9,742 bases of DNA from Candidatus Parcubacteria bacterium (GTDB taxonomy: Bacteria > Patescibacteriota > Minisyncoccia > Phycocordibacterales > GCA-2747955): positions 1-9,742 of the forward strand of contig JALUMP010000071.1 of the NCBI GenBank assembly GCA_027039745.1. The letters run 5' to 3'. A program made the translations under genes and the position numbers. How positions within the stretch are numbered: the stretch's first letter is position 1; the number at the start of each line of letters is the position of its first letter. The notes beneath the pieces were generated by a model. That model had not been told where the DNA came from and searched no databases. It saw nothing but the letters and a program-made list of their open reading frames with translations. Below, in pieces: positions 1-7,521 of the stretch.

Positions 1-1081
1 CAATAATATTTTTTGCTGAAGATACAATTTTTAATCATTTTTTTTTATCTTCTAAAATAATGTCTGCCGGATCATGTTTTGAGTCTGGTAATTGTAAAAT
101 TTTTACTTCAAAATCTAGGGAAAGTGCTTTTTTAATTCCCCTAAACGCGGCTTCAACTCCAGCATTATCAGGATCAAAAGCAAAAATAATTTTTTTGCTA
201 AAATATGACATTTTTTTTAGATGTTGTTCTGTAAGACTCGTCCCTGATGTTGCCACAGTATTTTCAAATCCAGCTTGATGCGACATTACCAAATCCATCT
301 GCCCTTCAACTACGATAAAATATTTTCTTTTTCTAGCCTCTTGTTTAGCAAAATTTAATCCATATAGCACTTCAGACTTATTAAAAAGAGGAGTCTCCGG
401 AGAATTTAAATATTTAGCAACATTGTCTTCTCCAGACAAATCACGACCCGAAAAAGCAACTGGAAAATTTTCCTGGTTAAATATTGGAAAAATAATTCTA
501 TTTCTAAAACGGTCATAAAAATTACCTTTGTGATTTTTTTTTATTAAGCCTACATTCTCTAAATCTTCTTTTAAAAAACCTTTTTGTAATAAATAGTTTT
601 CTAAAGCATTTCATTCATCAAGGGCAAAACCTAATCTAAATTTTCTAATAATTCTTTCTTCTACCCCCCTCTGTTTTAAATACTTTTTAGCAGCTTCGTT
701 CTGCAGTAAATTTATCTGAAAAAAAGAAGTAGCAATATCTAAAATTTTCAATCTGCCTTCTTTTTCTTTTTTCCTTTTATTTTGATTTTCTTTATTGAAA
801 TGAGTTGTAATCTCAACTCCCGCCTTTTGAGCTAATTTATTCAATGCTTGAGGAAAATCTAAACCATCTATTTTTTGAATAAAAGAAAAAATATCTCCAG
901 ACTCACCACAACCAAAACATTTATAAATTTGACGACTTGGAGAAATATGAAACGACGGAGTTTTTTCATTATGAAACGGACATAGCGCAGTAAAGCCACT
1001 TCCTGATTTTTGTATATTAATATACTCTGATACTAATTCTTCTATTGAAATTTTGTTTTTAATTAAATCTATATCGCTCAT
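1..1081 (-). CDS. dnaG: DNA primase DnaG, C-terminus beyond left edge
   Basis: Bacterial primase, which makes RNA primers at the replication fork. Seen: an N-terminal CHC2 zinc finger with Cys34, His37, Cys55 and Cys58 (CPFHNEKTPSFH ... YKCFGCGESGD), then the catalytic core with the TOPRIM glutamate at about residue 259 (VVEGQMD) and the metal-binding FDPDNAG at 303-309. About 360 residues are visible; the helicase-binding C-terminal domain of the family would lie off the window. The frame is open only if TGA at 611-613 (residue 157, DEWNAL) and at 35-37 (residue 349, EDKKKW) is Trp; from family knowledge, Trp is common at both places. The ATG start at 1079-1081 is well placed ahead of the zinc finger. 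An extended -10 lies 19 bases upstream, with no Shine-Dalgarno. Divergent from lepB. Confidence 0.96.
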
Positions 1082-1100
1082 AATTAGTTAATTATTTTAG

Positions 1101-1109
1101 ATTATAACA
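1101..1109 (-). promoter_or_regulatory. Extended -10 promoter element for dnaG
   Basis: The minus strand reads TGTTATAAT, a perfect extended -10 (TGnTATAAT). It ends 19 bases before the dnaG ATG, giving an expected leader of roughly a dozen bases. No good -35 hexamer is seen 16-18 bases upstream, as is usual when the TG extension is present. The same nonamer recurs before gltX. Confidence 0.55.
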
Positions 1110-1161
1110 AAATTTTTAAGAAAACCCTCATCAAAAAGAACTTTTCAAAATAAATAAAAAA

Positions 1162-1170
1162 TGCTAATAT
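1162..1170 (+). promoter_or_regulatory. Possible extended -10 element for lepB
   Basis: TGCTAATAT resembles an extended -10 but matches TATAAT at only four of six bases. It ends 10 bases before the lepB ATG, so a transcript would have a leader of only a few bases. The surrounding sequence is nearly all A and T, so chance is a real alternative. Confidence 0.3.
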
Positions 1171-1180
1171 ATCAAAAGTT

Positions 1181-1792
1181 ATGACAAAAGCAGCTAAACC
1201 AAATAGATTTTTTAAAGAAATATTATCTTTTTTTAAAATCTTTGTAATCGCATTATTAATTACAATCCCAATTAAATATTTTTTATTAGAACCATTTATG
1301 GTAAGCGGTGCTTCTATGCATCCTAGTTTTGAAACTGGACATTATTTAGTAGTGAACAAATTAAAAAAATATGAAAAAATCAACAGAGGAGACGTTTTGG
1401 TTTTTGTTCCACCACATGAACGTAAAAAAGATTCATGAAAAAAATATACAGTTTTTTTAGATCCCAGAAAAAAATATATAAAAAGGGTTATTGCGCTCCC
1501 AGGCGAAACAATAGCAACGTCTAATAATAAAATTTTTATAAAACACAAAGATGGTAATGGAAAAGAAGTTTGGATAACACTTAATGAGCCATATTTAAAA
1601 AATACAGAAATTAGTAATTTTACAAAAACATTAAAAAATGATGAATATTTTATGTTGGGAGATAATAGGCCGTTTTCTTATGATTCTGAAGAATGAGGCC
1701 CCATAAAAAAATCAGACATCACTGGAGAACCAATATTACGTCTCTTCCCTTTTACCAAAATAGGATTTTATCCAGAAAATGAAGAAGAATAA
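1181..1792 (+). CDS. lepB: Signal peptidase I (S26 family)
   Basis: Membrane serine protease that removes signal peptides from exported proteins. The 203-residue protein has one N-terminal membrane segment (about 14-36), the catalytic Ser45 in SGASMHP, box C around RGDVLVF, the catalytic Lys101 in YIKRVIALPGE, and box E LGDNR followed by SYDSEEWGPI (159-174). TGA at 1436-1438 (residue 86) and 1694-1696 (residue 172) must be Trp. The second is the near-invariant Trp of the family's SRYWGPV-type motif, which is strong evidence for the code. TGG is also used once (1571-1573). Length and motif order are normal for a short bacterial SPase I. It starts the short plus-strand pair with the HisRS-like gene, 24 bases apart. 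Confidence 0.96.
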
Positions 1793-1816
1793 AAACAATA
1801 TTAAAATCTAAAATAT

Positions 1817-2968
1817 ATGCAAATAAAACAAGCAAAAAACAAAAAAAAATACATAAAACACCAAGCTGATTACATAGTAAATCATTTTGGTTTTGACTTT
1901 TTTGACGTAGAGAAAAAAATTTTTAATAAAGATCTTACTGTAGAGGAAGAAAAAAAAAGACTCTCTAAGGCATATAAAAAATATTTCGATTCCATAAAAA
2001 CAAAAAAAAATCCTTTTGGAATGTTTTTCTATAAAAAACCAATTTCAAAAATAAAAAAAAATAAAAAAAATATCAATGCCGCTATTGGTTTGGACATTAT
2101 TAATTTAGACACAGCAATAGGAGAAGCTGTAATTTTAAAATCGGTTGTTTCTCTTTTAAAAGATGAAGGATATACAGAACCATTAGTTGTTTTAAATGCA
2201 ATTGGAGGAAAATCATCTCAACAAGCTTGAAGATTAGAACTTTCAAAATATTATAGAGAAAATAAAAATGCCTTAAAAACTTTAGAGCAACGAAAAATCA
2301 CAACTGACCCTATGAGTATATTTTTTTGTGATAAAGAATATTTAAAAGAATTAAATGACAATGCTCCATCTCCAATAGAATTTCTTTCAGATAAAAATAT
2401 AGAACATTTTCAAAATGTAATTAGTTATTTAGAACATTTCGAAATCAGTTACTTAGTTGATAAAAAAATATCAAGCGATGATTTGTTTTTTTCAAAAACT
2501 ATTTTTAGAATTTTAGCAAAAAATCCAAAAACGAAAAAAGTCGAAGAAGTTGCATTTGGTGGAAGATATGATAATGCTGCAAGCAAAATATATAAAAAAA
2601 GAAAGATTTCAGCAATTGGGCTAACTCTTCATTTTTTTAAAAAGAACAAGAAACAAATTAAACTTATAGAGAGTAAACTAAACTTACATCTTGTAAAAAT
2701 TAGTAATTCTGCAAAATTAAAGTTTCTTGATGTAGTTGACGATTTAGGAAAATTACATATCCCAGTCTCTTATGATATTACAGAAGATAAAATATCAAAA
2801 CAGCTACACAATGTAAGCAAAGAGGATGATGTTGACCACATTATTATAATTGGAGAAAAAGAGGCCAAACAAAATAAAGTTCTTGTAAGAACAATAAAGA
2901 CTGCTGCTCAAATCTCTATTCCTATGAAAGATACAGCAAAATACATAAAAACATTAAGTAAAAAATAA
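1817..2968 (+). CDS. HisRS-like protein without synthetase catalytic motifs
   Basis: A 383-residue protein related to the class II histidyl-tRNA synthetase/HisZ family. Recognisable parts are the block near 90-130 (AIGLDIINLDTAIGEAV, LNAIGG), the helical block YYRENKNAL, the stretch NDNAPSPIEFLSDKNIEHF, the motif 3-like VAFGGRYDN (245-252), and a C-terminal anticodon-binding-like domain (about 290-383) with HIIIIGEKEA and VRTIKT. Key catalytic parts are gone: the motif 2 arginines are replaced (KKPISKIKK), the histidine-A signature RGLDYY reads SSDDLFF (219-225), and the motif 3 arginine is absent (IGLTLHFF). The N-terminus is also short. TGA at 2228-2230 is Trp138. I infer it does not charge tRNA; a regulatory or tRNA-binding role is possible. 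A normal hisS would be expected elsewhere. The stop codon lies inside the terminator palindrome. Confidence 0.8.
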
Positions 2969-2994
2969 AACTGCCTAGGCAGTTTTATTTTTTA
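2959..2994. terminator. Bidirectional intrinsic terminator, perfect 36-bp palindrome
   Basis: An uninterrupted inverted repeat centred between 2976 and 2977. Its GC-rich core is CTGCCTAGGCAG, flanked by an A-run on the left and a T-run on the right. Read on either strand it gives a hairpin followed by U residues, so it can end both the plus-strand HisRS-like transcript and the minus-strand mscL transcript that converge here. The HisRS-like TAA (2966-2968) is inside it. Confidence 0.88.
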
Positions 2995-3007
2995 TAAATA
3001 AAGAAAA

Positions 3008-3382
3008 TTAGTTATTTTTTAGAGAATCTCTTATTTCTCTTAACAATTCTACGTCTTCTGGTGTTTTTGGTTCTTCTTTTACTTCTTCTTTTTCTTTTTG
3101 CATTTTATTAATAGCTTTAACCAACAAAAACACAACTGCTCCTAAAATAACAAAATTGATAAGATCCATTGTAGCTTGACCATATTTTATAGCAGCATCA
3201 CCACCTAAAACAATTTTTAAATTTGAAAAATCAACACCGCCCATTAACAATCCGATAGGTGGCATAATAACATTTACTATAAATGATTTAACAACACCTG
3301 CAAAGGCAGCACCAAAAATAAATCCAACTGCCATATCTACAGCATTTCCTTTAATTAAAAAACTTTTAAATTCTTGTAACAT
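3008..3382 (-). CDS. mscL: Large-conductance mechanosensitive channel MscL
   Basis: Homopentameric inner-membrane channel that opens under membrane tension to release solutes during osmotic downshock. The 124-residue protein starts MLQEFKSFLIKGNAVDMAVG, the standard MscL amphipathic N-helix. The first membrane helix follows (about 14-42, ending in the VIMPPIG turn), then a short periplasmic loop, the second membrane helix (about 69-94), and the C-terminal bundle helix ending LLREIRDSLK. The ATG at 3380-3382 is preferred over a TTG two codons upstream because it matches the family start. There is no Trp and no internal TGA. It converges on the HisRS-like gene across the shared terminator and lies 63 bases downstream of the two-helix membrane gene. 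Confidence 0.97.
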   Translation of the reverse strand: MLQEFKSFLIKGNAVDMAVGFIFGAAFAGVVKSFIVNVIMPPIGLLMGGVDFSNLKIVLGGDAAIKYGQATMDLINFVILGAVVFLLVKAINKMQKEKEEVKEEPKTPEDVELLREIRDSLKNN

Positions 3383-3400
3383 ATTCAAATAATATTTAAT

Positions 3401-3406
3401 TTTATA
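3401..3406 (-). promoter_or_regulatory. Possible -10 element for mscL
   Basis: The minus strand reads TATAAA 18 bases before the mscL ATG, inside the 63-base gap that separates mscL from the operon upstream. There is no TG extension and no convincing -35. A second candidate, TATTAT (3389-3394), sits 6 bases before the start. The base composition makes either weak evidence. Confidence 0.25.
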
Positions 3407-3445
3407 ATGTTTTAAATACTAACAATATTTTTAATAATATACAAG

Positions 3446-3736
3446 TTATTTTATTTTTAATAAAAAGTATAAAATTTGTTTAAATGATTTGATTAGAGGA
3501 AAAAATAGAAAAATAGTTATAACAATAGCCACCCACAATGGAGCCAATCAAAAAAGCAAAGTAATGAAAATAATTGTCATTAAGAAAGGAATAGCGGCAA
3601 TCAGAAATATTATTTTTTTATTTAAACCCCGTTTTGAAAAAACATTTTGAAAATCTTGAATATTTTTTTTGTTTTTATTTGTTTTAAAGTTTTTTCCCAA
3701 AACTTCTGGTTCTATGTATGCTTTCTTTTGTATCAT
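3446..3736 (-). CDS. Small two-helix membrane protein of unknown function
   Basis: A 96-residue protein I do not recognise. A basic, polar N-terminal half (about 1-41, rich in Lys and Asn) is followed by two adjacent hydrophobic segments (about 42-62 and 63-82) and a short basic tail ending FLLKIK, a helical-hairpin topology with both ends probably cytoplasmic. TGA at 3548-3550 must be read as Trp63, which joins the two hydrophobic segments; under the standard code the second helix would be lost. TGG is used at residue 68. The ATG follows the glyS stop by two bases (TAACAATG), so it is probably translated by coupling with glyS. No Shine-Dalgarno is present. Confidence 0.75.
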
Positions 3737-3738
3737 TG

Positions 3739-5115
3739 TTAAAATTTATCTATAAAATATTTTTCTAAATCTTTAATTTTTATTCTTTCTTGTTTCATAC
3801 TATCTCTTTCTCTGATAGTTACTGCCCCATCTTCTTTAGAATCATAATCATAAGTTATACAAAAAGGAGTTCCAATTTCATCTTGTTTTCTATATCTTTT
3901 TCCAATAGTAGCTGTATCTGCAAAATTACATACATATTTTTGCGATAAATTTTCAAAAATTTTAAACGCCTCTTCCCTTATTCCATCTTTTTTAACAAGT
4001 GGTAAAATAGCAATTTTTACAGGAGCCAAAAAAGGTTTTAGTTTTAAAACAACCCTTTCTGTCCCATCTTCTAATTCTTCTTTTGTGAAAGCTTCTGACA
4101 AAACTGCCAAAAAAACTCTTCCTAATCCCATAGAAGTCTCTAATATTCAAGGAATAAATTTTTCTCCATTATCATTATATGACAAATCTACTCCTGAAAA
4201 TTTTGTATGTTGAGTCAAGTCATAATCTGTTCGGTTGTGAATACCCTCAATTTCGTCAAAACCATATGTAGGAAAATTATATTTAATATCTCAAGCATCT
4301 GAGGCATAAAATACTAAATTTTCATGCTGTTCTCATTGTAAGCTTTTTTCTGATAACCCAAGATCTAAATATCATTGCCAGCGTTCTTTTTTTATTCTTT
4401 CATACGCTTCTTTATTTTCATTTGGACGAACAAAAAACTGAGTATCAGCTTGTTCAAACTCACGAGTTCTAAATAAAAAATTTCTTGGGGAGATTTCATT
4501 TCTAAATGCTTTTCCGATTTGAGCAATACCAAAAGGTATTTTTGGATGCATGGAATCAACCGTATTTTTAAAATTTAGATAAATACCTTGGCAAGCCTCA
4601 CCTGGTAAATACACGGGGTTTTCTCCTTTTGATGTAAAATCTCCTAAATTAGATTTAACTAACAAATTAAAAGCTTTAGCTTTTGTAAAATCAGAACCGC
4701 CACATTTGTGACATTTTATTTTATCTTTATTTTCATCAAAAAGCTTATTGATTTCTTCTTCTGACATTTTTTCGTCGGCTTGAACTCCAAGTTTTTCAAG
4801 CTCTTTATCTACCCTGATTCGTGTATTACAAGTTTTACATTCTGCCATTGGGTCTGAAAAACCAGAAGTATGACCTGACGCATCTCAAACTCTAGGGTCT
4901 TTAAACATAGCGGAATCTAATCCAAAATAATTTAATTTCTGATCTACATTTTTTTTTCACCAAAAACTTTTTATATTATTTAACAATTCAACACCTAAAG
5001 GCCCAAAATCATATGCTCCAGCTAGCCCACCATATATTTCTGATGACTGAAACACAAAACCTTTTTGCTTTGAAAAAGCTATAATCTCGTCCATTGTTTT
5101 ATTTTGTTCTTGCAT
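3739..5115 (-). CDS. glyS: Glycyl-tRNA synthetase, single-chain alpha2 type
   Basis: Class II synthetase that charges tRNA-Gly. The protein is 458 residues, close to the usual length of small alpha2 GlyRS. In order: N-terminal GFVFQSSEIYGGLAGAYDFG, GPLGVELLNN, the VWDASGHTSGFSDPM block, an insertion with Cys93, Cys96, Cys135 and Cys138 (CKTC ... CHKC, a likely zinc ribbon), motif 2 with FRNEISPRNF and TREFEQAD, the NRTDYDL element, motif 3 ETSMGLGR, and a C-terminal anticodon-binding domain from about 345. Six TGA codons are Trp: residues 53, 77, 248, 261, 275 and 323. The WW pair at 52-53 uses TGG then TGA. Two in-frame ATGs are possible, 5113-5115 and 5092-5094; the first fits the promoter spacing and Thermus-like N-termini slightly better. 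Confidence 0.96.
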
Positions 5116-5137
5116 ATGTTTATTATTATGTTGATGT

Positions 5138-5146
5138 ATTTTAACA
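5138..5146 (-). promoter_or_regulatory. Extended -10 promoter element for glyS
   Basis: The minus strand reads TGTTAAAAT, one mismatch from the TGTTATAAT found before dnaG and gltX. It lies in the 35-base gap after ttcA and ends 22 bases before the upstream glyS ATG, suggesting that glyS has its own promoter within the minus-strand cluster. Confidence 0.4.
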
Positions 5147-5150
5147 TGTT

Positions 5151-5966
5151 TTATTTTTTAAAAAAGATTCATTTCTTCTTTTTTTTAAAAAAAGGAAGTT
5201 TACTTTTTTCTAGAAGAGAGTGTTCATCAATACTTTTCAAGGCGTGTAAAATAGAATTAAAAACTGCAGAATCTTCATTCTCCAATTGTTTTAATAAATT
5301 TTTTGTCTTTAAACGAGCAACTGGCATTTTACCAAGACAAATCCCTGGGCACATTTCATCCCCCAATGTTTCAAAATTATTTTTACGACAAAATTTCGAA
5401 AGCCATTTTTCTCTAGAAAAAACCAAAGGGCGAATAATAATTTGTTTGTGTTTGTTTTTGTAAATCGGAGGCAGAGACCTTATTTTCCCATTTTTTAAAA
5501 TACCCATAAATAAAGACTCGGCAGCATCATCTAAATGATGCCCTAAAGCAATTTTGTTAAAATTATTTTCTCTTGCGTATTCTGTGAGCTTCCCTCTCCT
5601 CATTCGTGAAAAAAAAGAGCATAGTGAAGAATCAGGGTTGATTGTTTTTTTATACATTTCGTATATTTCTGTTTTAAAAATATTTGTTTCAATATCAAAT
5701 TTTTTTAAATTTTCTACTTGTTTTTGGTAATCTTCAGTATCCATACCGTAGTCTATAACCACAGTTTGAAAACTAAACTTAATATTTGTTGTTAATTGAA
5801 AATATTTTAACAATAAAGCCAATGCAGTAGAGTCTTTACCACCAGAAAAACCAAGTAAAATATTATCTCCCTCTTTTATCATATCGTAATGGTAGATAGC
5901 TTCTTTAAATTTTTTTAGAAGATGTCTATCAAACTTTATTTTTTTTACTAAATCTTTTTTTTTCAT
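5151..5966 (-). CDS. ttcA: TtcA-family tRNA thiolase (PP-loop ATPase), altered Cys site
   Basis: Probable tRNA 2-thiocytidine-32 synthetase of the TtcA/TilS PP-loop superfamily, which adenylates the tRNA base and inserts sulphur. Seen in 271 residues: the PP-loop GFSGGKDSTAL (SGGKDS at 41-46), the conserved SRMRRGKLTEYAR (from 120), LGHHLDDAAES (141-151), and IIIRPLVFSREKWL (177-189). In E. coli TtcA, Cys122, Cys125 and Cys222 hold an iron-sulphur cluster. Here the first pair reads CSFF (Cys116, Phe119) instead of CxxC, and the later pair is CPGIC (Cys206, Cys210). The family call is firm; the exact reaction is less certain. TGA at 5169-5171 is read as Trp, adding WIFFKK to a Lys-rich tail before TAA; this is the least certain of the 25 TGA readings. 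The ATG overlaps the preceding gene's stop (TAATG). Confidence 0.88.
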
Positions 5967-6154
5967 TATCTAAAAGAATTTTTAATTATGTTTTTTATTT
6001 CTGACACAATAACACTCTTTACCGCAAGCTTGAATTGTTTTTTACCAATTCTACCATCTTCAAAAAAAGAAGTAGCTTTGTGCAAATCATCTTCTTCTAA
6101 ATTAATATTTTTACTTTTTTTACCAGCACAGTACTGTTCTGTTGTATTTGTCAT
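5966..6154 (-). CDS. Small protein of unknown function, 62 residues
   Basis: I do not recognise this protein. It starts MTNTTEQYCAGKKSKN, then has an acidic stretch NLEEDDLHKATSFFEDGRIG and a basic helical C-terminus (KLAVKSVIVSEIKNIIKNSFR region). It looks soluble, with no membrane segment. The ATG at 6152-6154 comes one base after the gltX stop (TAA, T, ATG), and its own TAA overlaps the ttcA ATG by one base, so it is locked between the two genes, almost certainly co-translated with them. A GTG six codons further upstream would overlap gltX and is less likely. Position suggests a link with tRNA metabolism, but the sequence gives no function. Confidence 0.7.
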   Translation of the reverse strand: MTNTTEQYCAGKKSKNINLEEDDLHKATSFFEDGRIGKKQFKLAVKSVIVSEIKNIIKNSFR

Positions 6155-6155
6155 A

Positions 6156-7499
6156 TTAACTAATTTTATCACTTATTCTTTCCAAACTTTCCTTTTTGCC
6201 AAGTATGTCCATTACAACAAAAGGATCTGGGCTTCTTTTTGCCCCTGTAAGAATTGTTCGTAAAGGATGCAGCGCTGAGCCTCTACCAACTTCAGATGTT
6301 CAGTTTCACAATGCATCTTTCAGGAAAGCTTTATTTCAGTTGCTTTCATCAATTTTTTCTAAAATTTTATATTCTTCAGATAACAACTCAATTGCTTTTT
6401 CTATACCATCGTCTTTAAAAATAAAATCTTTTTCAGATACATTTGGAATGTCAAAATAATAATCAAATTCTCCATCATCCTCCATTTTATTAATATCTGA
6501 AAATTTGTCTAACCTTTCTTGAACAATATTAAAAATAATTTTGTGTGCTTTTTCTAAATTATCTTCAAATTTATATTTATTTTTTTTAGAAACAAAATCC
6601 AAAGCTTTTTCAAAATATGTCTCTTTGTCTAGTTTTAACATTCATGCTTTATTAATACTATCTAATTTTTCATATGAAAAAGTTGCAGGTGAGTTATTAA
6701 CTTGCTTTAATGAAAATTCTTCAATTAATTCTTTTTTAGAAAAAATTTCTCTTTCGTCTCCTTTACCTGGATTTCACCCTAATAATGCTAAATAATTGAT
6801 AACAGCTTCTGGCAAGTATCCAAGAGCTTTAAATTCTCTTCAGGTAACTGCCCCGTGCCTTTTCCCAAGCTTTTTATGGTCAGCACCAACAATCAAAGGT
6901 AAATGAGTATATCTTGGAATAACTCCACCTAAAGCCTCTATAAGCAATATTTGGCGTGGTGTAGAAGTAATATGGTCTTCTCCTCGTATAACATCTGTAA
7001 TACCCATATCAATATCATCTACTACAACAGTTAGGTGATACAATGGGTTTGTTTTTGAACGAGCAATTACAAAATCACCAAAAGAAGTAGTATCTATTTC
7101 AATTTCTCCACGCACAGTATCTTTAAAACGTATTTTTTTATTTGGGTTTTTAAAACGAATCACTTTGTCTCCACTACCATCCTGAGCCTCTTCGCCCTCA
7201 TAAGCATTTCCATTTTCTATCAAAGTATCTATAGCTTCAATATAAAATTCAGTTCTATCTGACTGCCTAAAGGGTCCTCTATCAAAATCAAGTCCAAGCT
7301 CGTCTAAAATTTCTAATGTGCTAATTTCATATTCTTTTTTACTTCTTTCTCTGTCTGTATCCTCAAAACGCATTACTATATCTCCACCGTGCTTTCTAGC
7401 ATAAAGATAATTAAAAAGTAGAGCTCTTACATTTCCTATATGCAAAATCCCCGTTGGAGACGGAGGAAATCGGACAACAATTTTATTATTAAAATTCAT
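6156..7499 (-). CDS. gltX: Glutamyl-tRNA synthetase
   Basis: Class I synthetase that charges tRNA-Glu (and perhaps tRNA-Gln, if a GatCAB pathway exists). The 447-residue protein is slightly shorter than the usual 460-490. It shows RFPPSPTGILHIGNVRALLF (HIGH motif HIGN at 20-23), RFEDTDRERS, LPLIVGADHKKLGKRHGAV (KMSKS-type motif KLGKR at 210-214), GYLPEAVINYLALLGW (227-242) and a C-terminal anticodon-binding domain ending HPLRTILTGAKRSPDPF and LGKKESLERI. Six TGA codons are Trp: residues 220, 242, 286, 388, 398 and 400; Trp242 in LLGW is a strongly conserved family Trp. No TGG is used. The usual Ser of KLSKR is Gly here. A perfect extended -10 ends 6 bases before the ATG. It is followed directly by the 62-residue gene. 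Confidence 0.97.
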
Positions 7500-7505
7500 T
7501 GGTTT

Positions 7506-7514
7506 ATTATAACA
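7506..7514 (-). promoter_or_regulatory. Extended -10 element abutting the gltX start
   Basis: The minus strand reads TGTTATAAT, identical to the dnaG element. TATAAT ends only 6 bases before the gltX ATG, so a normal transcription start (about 7 bases after the -10) would fall on or next to the A of the ATG, giving a leaderless mRNA. It lies in the 22-base gap after the DUF1189-like gene. Confidence 0.5.
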
Positions 7515-7521
7515 AATTAAA

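Noticed and set aside
60..278. Plus-strand open frame opposite dnaG
   Set aside because: It lies wholly antisense to the well-supported TOPRIM region of dnaG and resembles no protein. Similar antisense frames at 1342-1548, 5104-5463, 5988-6263, 6196-6459, 6541-6795 and 8012-8281 were dismissed for the same reason.
1082..1180. tRNA, small RNA or riboswitch in the longest gap
   Set aside because: Only the dnaG and lepB promoter-like elements are visible. There is no cloverleaf, no GC-rich paired structure and no terminator before either gene.
3383..3388. TTG as the mscL start, two codons upstream
   Set aside because: The ATG at 3380-3382 gives the canonical MLxEFK start of MscL.
5151..5200. 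The A/T-run inverted sequence at the ttcA 3' end as an intrinsic terminator
   Set aside because: The pairing consists only of A and T runs with no GC core, and it overlaps the Lys-rich coding end. It is too weak to call.
6155..6172. GTG start for the 62-residue protein
   Set aside because: It would overlap gltX by 17 bases. The ATG one base after the gltX stop is the simpler start.
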